From the NCBI GenBank assembly GCA_034438015.1, contig DAOTTD010000223.1:1-6246 (forward strand): a stretch of 6,246 nt of DNA, given 5' to 3'. The notes below the pieces were generated by a model. It did no database searches. It was given only the letters and a program-made list of their open reading frames with translations, and was not told the origin of the DNA. Below, piece by piece: positions 1-3,951 of this stretch. Every line of letters begins with the position of its first letter. Positions within the stretch are counted from its first letter, which is position 1. Origin of the DNA: JACDAE01 sp034438015 (lineage in GTDB: Bacteria; Chloroflexota; Ktedonobacteria; Ktedonobacterales; Ktedonobacteraceae). The translations under genes and the position numbers were made by a program.

Positions 1-5
1 AATCC

Positions 6-34
6 TTGCTATTAGAACGAATGTTTTATATAAT
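6..34 (+). promoter_or_regulatory. sigma70-type promoter for the VOC gene
   Basis: A -35 box TTGCTA (6-11, four of six consensus bases) and a perfect -10 box TATAAT (29-34) are separated by the optimal 17 bp. Transcription would start near base 41, leaving a leader of about 72 nt before the ATG at 113. It is the best promoter in the window and would serve the VOC gene and possibly the AraC gene behind it. Seen directly in sequence; activity is inferred. Confidence 0.72.
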
Positions 35-112
35 GGAGAGGTGCTAAAAAGAATTATTTCGTAGACGGCGTGTGTAGTTTATGCAAGCAAAGAGATAGAT
101 AGCACAAGAATA

Positions 113-568
113 ATGAAGCTCAAGACACGACTCACAATGGTCTCCATACTGGTGAGGGACCAGGACGAAGCGCTCCACTTTTACACCGAGAAGCTCGGTC
201 TGGAGAAGCGCGCGGACGTTACCTTTGGACCGGGCCTGCGGCTGCTCACCGTTGCGCCCAGGGGTCAGAAGAGGCCGGAGATAGCGCTGGCGAAGCCGGA
301 TACAGCACTGCACAATCCGGACCGTATCAACGAGCTGATGGAACATATCGGCCAGGGGGTGCCCTGGATCTTTGACACGAACGATTGTTATAAGGCATAC
401 GAGATGCTGCTGGCACGCGGCGTTAAGTTCGTTAGTGGGCCTACGCAGCAGCTCTATGGCGTTGAGGCCGTTTTCGAAGACCCGTCTGGCAATACCTTTT
501 CTCTATTGGAGGCGTCACCGGAGGTCCGCTCACTGCTGAAAAATCGGAGCGTAGGTAGCGCCGCGTAA
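113..568 (+). CDS. VOC-family (glyoxalase/bleomycin-resistance fold) protein
   Basis: A 151-residue protein of the vicinal oxygen chelate superfamily, probably cytoplasmic. The first beta-alpha-beta unit contains the typical VRDQDEALHFYTEKLGL stretch (residues 14-30). The second unit contains AYEMLLARGVKF (95-106) and the signature FEDPSGNTFSLLE (121-133). Length fits a two-module VOC monomer that would dimerise. E133 is at the usual C-terminal metal-ligand position, but the usual N-terminal histidine is replaced within MVSIL (9-13), so glyoxalase I activity should not be assumed. Families of this kind include lyases, dioxygenases and antibiotic-binding proteins; the substrate cannot be read here. 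The ATG at 113 has only a weak upstream GAGA purine run; the ATG at 137 has no better site and would cut into the first strand. An AraC regulator follows 59 bp downstream on the same strand and may control it. Confidence 0.9.
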   Translation: MKLKTRLTMVSILVRDQDEALHFYTEKLGLEKRADVTFGPGLRLLTVAPRGQKRPEIALAKPDTALHNPDRINELMEHIGQGVPWIFDTNDCYKAYEMLLARGVKFVSGPTQQLYGVEAVFEDPSGNTFSLLEASPEVRSLLKNRSVGSAA

Positions 569-588
569 TTCATGTATTGGACGCTTTC

Positions 589-616
589 ATAGCTCTTTCT
601 GGTCTATGAGAGCTAT
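589..616. repeat. 8-bp perfect inverted repeat between VOC and araC-like genes
   Basis: ATAGCTCT (589-596) and AGAGCTAT (609-616) are perfect reverse complements around a 12-nt spacer. A second nested pair, CATAG (588-592) and CTATG (604-608), overlaps it. As RNA it would be a modest stem with low GC, followed by only a short T-run, so it is a weak terminator candidate at best. Its position just ahead of the regulator start makes an operator equally possible. AraC proteins more often bind direct repeats, so that role is inference. Confidence 0.5.
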
Positions 617-627
617 TTGTTACGTAT

Positions 628-1452
628 ATGCGTGACACCGTAAGCGAGGAGACGGCAGGCTGTATGGTACAGGCAGGTGACAGGCGTTTTACGCTTGAAA
701 ATGGGTATCTCGCGACCTGGAATGCGCATCTGCCGATGGTTGAATGCGTGATTCGGACGATGCGTGAGCGCATGTGCGAGTCTTTTTCGCTGGAGGATAT
801 GGCCGATGTCGCTTGCCTGAGTCCTTATTATTTCAGTCGCGTGTTTCACCAGATCATCGGCGTACCCCCTGGCGAGTTTCTCTCGACGCTGCGCCTGGAT
901 ATGGCGAAGCGGCTCCTCCTGACCACGCCATTGAGCGTGACCGATATCTGCTTCGAGGTTGGCTATACTGCGCTCGGCTCGTTCACCACGCGCTTTACAC
1001 AGCAGGTCGGTCTGCCGCCGCGCCATCTCCGACACCTTGCGCGCAATGGTCCTCTGCCAGCGTTTGCAAAGCGATGCGCTATTCCTCCTCTTTTCTATAC
1101 AAAAGGTGTTAGCGGTCACATACGTAGCATTCGCCCTTTTAAGGGATTGATCTTCGCCGGCCTTTTCCCTAAAGCGATTCCCCAGGGGCGTCCCGTACGT
1201 TGTACGTTGCTCGCGGAACCGGGTCTCTATCATATCGACGCTGTACCGGATGGATGCTATTTCCTGCTCGTAGCTGCCCTGCCTGTGTCCGAAGATCCTT
1301 ACACATACCTGTTGCCACAGAACGATGTGCTGGTCGGCACACACGGTCCCCTCATGGTTCAGAACGGCGAAGTGCGTGACGCCGTCGATGTGATCTTGCG
1401 CCCGCCGCGCCTGACCGATCCCCCGATTATCAGCGCTCTGCCCTTTATCTGA
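628..1452 (+). CDS. AraC-family transcriptional regulator with C-terminal accessory domain
   Basis: A 274-residue regulator. The AraC-type DNA-binding region spans about residues 36-136, with two helix-turn-helix units. The first is around SLEDMADVACLSPYYFSRVF (54-73). The second is around VTDICFEVGYTALGSFTTRF (104-123) and carries the family's GY...SF..RF pattern ending in GLPPRHLR. The arrangement is reversed from AraC itself: the HTH is near the N-terminus, preceded by only about 35 residues. A second domain (about 168-262) contains FKGLIFAGLF, IPQGRPVRCTLL and VPDGCYFLLVAAL, a beta-rich pattern resembling transthyretin/carboxypeptidase-regulatory-like domains; it probably senses a ligand or mediates contacts, which is inference. 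No clear Shine-Dalgarno precedes the ATG at 628, so the exact start is moderately sure. It lies between the VOC gene and prpD, both on the same strand, so either could be its target. Confidence 0.9.
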   Translation: MRDTVSEETAGCMVQAGDRRFTLENGYLATWNAHLPMVECVIRTMRERMCESFSLEDMADVACLSPYYFSRVFHQIIGVPPGEFLSTLRLDMAKRLLLTTPLSVTDICFEVGYTALGSFTTRFTQQVGLPPRHLRHLARNGPLPAFAKRCAIPPLFYTKGVSGHIRSIRPFKGLIFAGLFPKAIPQGRPVRCTLLAEPGLYHIDAVPDGCYFLLVAALPVSEDPYTYLLPQNDVLVGTHGPLMVQNGEVRDAVDVILRPPRLTDPPIISALPFI

Positions 1453-1459
1453 TCCTCTC

Positions 1460-1489
1460 TTGAAGGGGAGATGAATGGAATGGTACACT
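1460..1489 (+). promoter_or_regulatory. possible promoter for prpD
   Basis: TTGAAG (1460-1465) and TACACT (1484-1489) are 18 bp apart, each with four of six consensus bases, and the -10 is preceded by TG one base away (1481-1482), an extended -10 feature. The octamer CTTGAAGG covering the -35 recurs at 1510-1517, 51 bp later, which could be a regulator half-site pair or chance. If used, prpD could be transcribed independently of the AraC gene. Confidence 0.35.
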
Positions 1490-1520
1490 GGGACAGGTTG
1501 CCACGCATACTTGAAGGTTC

Positions 1521-1525
1521 GGAGG
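1521..1525 (+). promoter_or_regulatory. Shine-Dalgarno of prpD
   Basis: GGAGG ends 10 nt before the ATG at 1536, the clearest ribosome binding site in the window. It fixes the prpD start, which also agrees with the start of family similarity. Confidence 0.75.
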
Positions 1526-1535
1526 AAGTTCAGCC

Positions 1536-2978
1536 ATGTCCTTATCTGGTACAACGAATCACCCCATCCCTGACCAGATCCTGGTCGATATCGCGGAATA
1601 CGTTGTCGATACAGCAATAACAAGCGAGGAGGCATTTACTAATGCGCGTCACTGCCTGCTGGACGCGCTTGGCTGTGGTATCCTGGCGCTGAGATATCCA
1701 GAATGCTGCAAATTGCTTGGACCGCTCGTCCCAGGGATAATCGTTCCTCATGGCGCTCGTGTGCCGGGAACGACATTCGAACTCGATCCCGTTCAGGCCG
1801 CCTTCAATATCAGTTGTATGATCCGCTGGTTAGACTTTAACGATACCTGGCTCGCCGCCGAATGGGGGCATCCCTCCGACAATATCGGGAGCATCCTGGC
1901 GGTTGCCGATTACCTGAGTAGAGTGCGGATAGCCGAAGGCAAAGCCGCACTCTCTATGCGAGATGTGCTGCTGGCAATCATCAAAGCCTACGAGATCCAG
2001 GGCGTGCTGGCGCTGGAGAACAGTTTGAATCGTATCGGGCTTGATCATGTGTTGTTCGTCAAAGCAGCTTCCACGGCAGTTGTCATGCATCTGTTAGGAG
2101 GTGGAAAGGAAGAGATTATCAATGCTCTTTCAAACGCCTGGATCGACAATAGCAGCTTACGTACCTATCGTCATGCTCCAAACACGGGCTCGCGTAAATC
2201 CTGGGCAGCAGGCGATGCAGCCAGCCGTGCAGTACGCCTGGCATTGATGACTCTCAAGGGAGAGATGGGGTATCCCTCTGCGCTCACCACTAAAACCTGG
2301 GGCTTCTACGATGTCGTGTTTGGAGGCAAACCCTTTACCTTTCAGCGTCCCTATGGATCGTATGTGATAGAGAATATTTTGTTCAAGATTTCGTTTCCGG
2401 CAGAGTTTCATGCACAAACGGCGGTAGAGGCTGCCATCAAGTTACATCCTCTGGTTGCACCTCATTTCGACGAGATCGAAAGCATTGTCCTCACGACGCA
2501 CGAGTCAGCGATACGGATCATTGATAAAACGGGCCCGCTCTCTAATCCTGCTGACCGCGATCACTGCCTCCAATACATGGTTGCGATTGGCCTGCTCTTT
2601 GGAAACCTGGTGGCAGACGACTATGCAGATGCGCGGGCGGCGGACCCGCGCATCGATGCACTGCGCGGCAAAATGAGGGTGGTAGAAGACGAAGCCTATA
2701 GCCGAGATTACCTTGATCCGGCTAAACGTTCGAATGCCAATGCCGTTCAGATCCATTTCACAGATGGTAGCGCGACCGAGAAGGTTGTTGTCGAATATCC
2801 TCCCGGTCATCGCCATCGTCGTGCTGAGAGCGTTCCCCAACTCGAACAGAAACTCGTGAACAACTTGAGTACTCGCTTCCCCGCCCGGCAGGTACAGGAA
2901 CTGCTGGCTCTGTGGCAGGACCCGCGTACAATTGAGACGATGGCGGTGCATGACTTTATGCGCAGGTGGATCATGTAG
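1536..2978 (+). CDS. prpD: 2-methylcitrate dehydratase (MmgE/PrpD family)
   Basis: A 480-residue, apparently full-length PrpD (the E. coli enzyme is 483). It dehydrates 2-methylcitrate to 2-methyl-cis-aconitate in the cytoplasmic methylcitrate cycle, which oxidises propionyl-CoA to pyruvate. Hallmark blocks are present in order: LLDALGCGI (41-49), ARVPGTTFELDPVQAAFN (74-91), RWLDFNDTWLAAEWGHPSDN (97-116), LDHVLFVKAASTAVV (169-183), SLRTYRHAPNTGSRKSWAAG (207-226), GEMGYPSALT (242-251), RPYGSYV (271-277), FPAEFHAQTAVEAA (287-300) and NPADRDHC (337-344). By analogy with the related cis-aconitate decarboxylase, D100, T104, H112, H171, K221 and H292 are likely active-site residues (inference). The blocks are of the proteobacterial PrpD type rather than the loose MmgE type, so the assignment is firm. 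No prpB, prpC or acnD/prpF is in the window, so it is solitary here. The adjacent AraC gene is a candidate regulator. Confidence 0.96.
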   Translation: MSLSGTTNHPIPDQILVDIAEYVVDTAITSEEAFTNARHCLLDALGCGILALRYPECCKLLGPLVPGIIVPHGARVPGTTFELDPVQAAFNISCMIRWLDFNDTWLAAEWGHPSDNIGSILAVADYLSRVRIAEGKAALSMRDVLLAIIKAYEIQGVLALENSLNRIGLDHVLFVKAASTAVVMHLLGGGKEEIINALSNAWIDNSSLRTYRHAPNTGSRKSWAAGDAASRAVRLALMTLKGEMGYPSALTTKTWGFYDVVFGGKPFTFQRPYGSYVIENILFKISFPAEFHAQTAVEAAIKLHPLVAPHFDEIESIVLTTHESAIRIIDKTGPLSNPADRDHCLQYMVAIGLLFGNLVADDYADARAADPRIDALRGKMRVVEDEAYSRDYLDPAKRSNANAVQIHFTDGSATEKVVVEYPPGHRHRRAESVPQLEQKLVNNLSTRFPARQVQELLALWQDPRTIETMAVHDFMRRWIM

Positions 2979-3049
2979 CAGAGAACGCCACTCACTTTTC
3001 CTGCCCCTGACTCCTGTAGAACAAATGTATGGCCAACGTGACAGAATTC

Positions 3050-3058
3050 TGCTATTAT
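3050..3058 (+). promoter_or_regulatory. extended -10 promoter, possibly leaderless, for the helicase fragment
   Basis: TGCTATTAT forms an extended -10 (TG, one base, TATTAT; one mismatch from TATAAT) with no recognisable -35. The -10 ends 6 nt before the ATG at 3065, where transcription would be expected to begin, so the mRNA would be leaderless. That agrees with the absence of a Shine-Dalgarno. Confidence 0.4.
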
Positions 3059-3064
3059 ATGTCA

Positions 3065-3763
3065 ATGAGCACATCGGTCTTCTTTCAGGGCGGTACTCTG
3101 GTTATACAGCAGGATGAGGAACAGGAGCCGCTTCCCGCACCGTTTCGCTTTATCAAGGGACGGTGGCGTTGTGAGGGCTATCATTATCGCGAACTCCAGC
3201 CGCAACTGCGCGACCTGGCTATACGGGACAATGTGCGGCGCTGGCAGCCGCTTGACGTGACCTTGCGGGAGGTACGAGAGCCGCACGACTATCAACTGGA
3301 GGCTCTCGTCGCCTGGGACGAGGCGGGACGCTGCGGCAGCATCGTCCTGCCCACCGGAGCGGGGAAGACCTTCGTCGCGATTCAGGCGATCTATCGCGTC
3401 AAACGCTCCGCCGTCGTTGTCGCGCCCACCATCGACCTGCTGCACCAATGGTACGCACGCCTGGTAAACGCGTTTGCCACCGACGTGGGCGTCTACTACG
3501 GCGGCGAGAAACGCGTCCAGGCGCTCACCGTGACGACGTATCACTCGGCTGGCGATCTGATGGCCGCGTATGGCAATACCTTCAAGCTGATCATCTTTGA
3601 CGAGTTCTCTGTAATCGACCAATGTAAATTAACTACCACGATCTTTCTCTACCACCTCGCGTACTGTATCGTTTCGGAAACGGCCTTAGTTCAGGTCTTG
3701 CCCCAAAAGAACCTGACCAGGTATGTCAAAGCCTTGCCATCATCAATCAAGTACGTATCCTAA
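3065..3763 (+). CDS. 3'-truncated XPB-like superfamily 2 helicase fragment (probable pseudogene)
   Basis: 232 residues from the preferred ATG (in-frame ATGs at 3029 and 3059 would add 12 or 2 residues; none has a Shine-Dalgarno). An N-terminal region (about 1-65) with GGTLVI and a basic aromatic patch resembles the damage-recognition-like region of XPB/Rad25 proteins. Helicase lobe 1 follows: HDYQLEAL (74-81), Walker A PTGAGKT (96-102), motif Ia VVAPTIDLLHQW (118-129), motif Ic-like TVTTYHSAGD (155-164) and the start of motif II, LIIFDE (175-180). Related proteins continue as DEVHH or DEAH, but here the next residue is F and the remaining 52 residues match nothing I recognise. Motifs III-VI and the whole second RecA lobe are absent, and no other frame restores them nearby, so it is not a simple frameshift. 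The product cannot be an active helicase. GC drops after the break. In archaea XPB often pairs with the nuclease Bax1; none is visible here. Confidence 0.8.
   Translation: MSTSVFFQGGTLVIQQDEEQEPLPAPFRFIKGRWRCEGYHYRELQPQLRDLAIRDNVRRWQPLDVTLREVREPHDYQLEALVAWDEAGRCGSIVLPTGAGKTFVAIQAIYRVKRSAVVVAPTIDLLHQWYARLVNAFATDVGVYYGGEKRVQALTVTTYHSAGDLMAAYGNTFKLIIFDEFSVIDQCKLTTTIFLYHLAYCIVSETALVQVLPQKNLTRYVKALPSSIKYVS
3670..3682. repeat. 13-bp near-perfect palindrome
   Basis: CGTTTC and GAAACG flank a single central G. It is one of three inverted repeats clustered in the junction region; it could be a protein binding site or part of a mobile-element end. Confidence 0.4.
3691..3716. repeat. hairpin-forming inverted repeat
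   Basis: TCAGGT (3691-3696) pairs with ACCTGA (3711-3716). Allowing one bulged A at 3710, the stem extends by CTT/AAG to nine pairs closing a loop of about seven bases. No T-run follows, so it is not a typical terminator. Subterminal hairpins of this size occur in IS200/IS605 elements, but no tnpA or tnpB is present, so the role is unknown. Confidence 0.45.
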
Positions 3764-3795
3764 AACTCAGCTGATCCTGCGTCTATTATTTAGGA
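3758..3795. repeat. 7-bp inverted repeat around the fragment's stop codon
   Basis: TCCTAAA (3758-3764) and TTTAGGA (3789-3795) are perfect reverse complements separated by 24 nt. The left arm includes the TAA stop of the helicase frame. The stem is AT-rich and weak; significance is uncertain. Confidence 0.35.
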
Positions 3796-3951
3796 CAGCC
3801 TGCGCCAAAGGGGCGTGTTGTCTATGATGTAAAATAGTTGCTGAGATTATCGTCTGTTCTAGGACGTAATAGGTCTTTTTGCTTGCTGTACTGAGTAAGA
3901 CGACGACGTAGAGATGCTTCATGATGAGCAATTGGGCACGAGAATATTCCA

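Larger units (their letters stand above)
3605..3951. other. AT-richer scar or junction region between helicase fragment and AAA gene
   Basis: 347 bp of about 44% GC by hand count (3601-3960), against about 60% in the helicase just upstream (3361-3420). It begins exactly where helicase similarity ends and runs to the first plausible start of the AAA gene. It holds the unrelated 3' tail of the helicase frame (to 3763), about 188 bp with no gene I can support, and three short inverted repeats described separately. A 49-codon stretch without a start in another forward frame (about 3621-3770) looks protein-like but matches no family I know. No transposase, terminal inverted repeats with target duplication, or tRNA was found. 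A decayed mobile-element end, a deletion scar or an assembly join are all possible. Confidence 0.55.

Noticed and set aside
613..1635. A 340-codon open frame on the minus strand opposite the AraC gene and the start of prpD
   Set aside because: It lies fully antisense to two genes with clear family motifs, crosses their intergenic gap, and its translation shows no recognisable domain. It is best explained as a codon-bias shadow.
2505..3074. A 189-codon minus-strand frame over the end of prpD
   Set aside because: Antisense to conserved PrpD sequence and without any recognisable motif.
3062..3622. A 186-codon minus-strand frame opposite the helicase
   Set aside because: Antisense to clear helicase motifs, including Walker A; a shadow frame.
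3621..3773. A protein-like forward reading stretch in another frame across the junction region
   Set aside because: It has no start codon, matches no family I recognise and is too short to call; it is mentioned only as part of the junction region.
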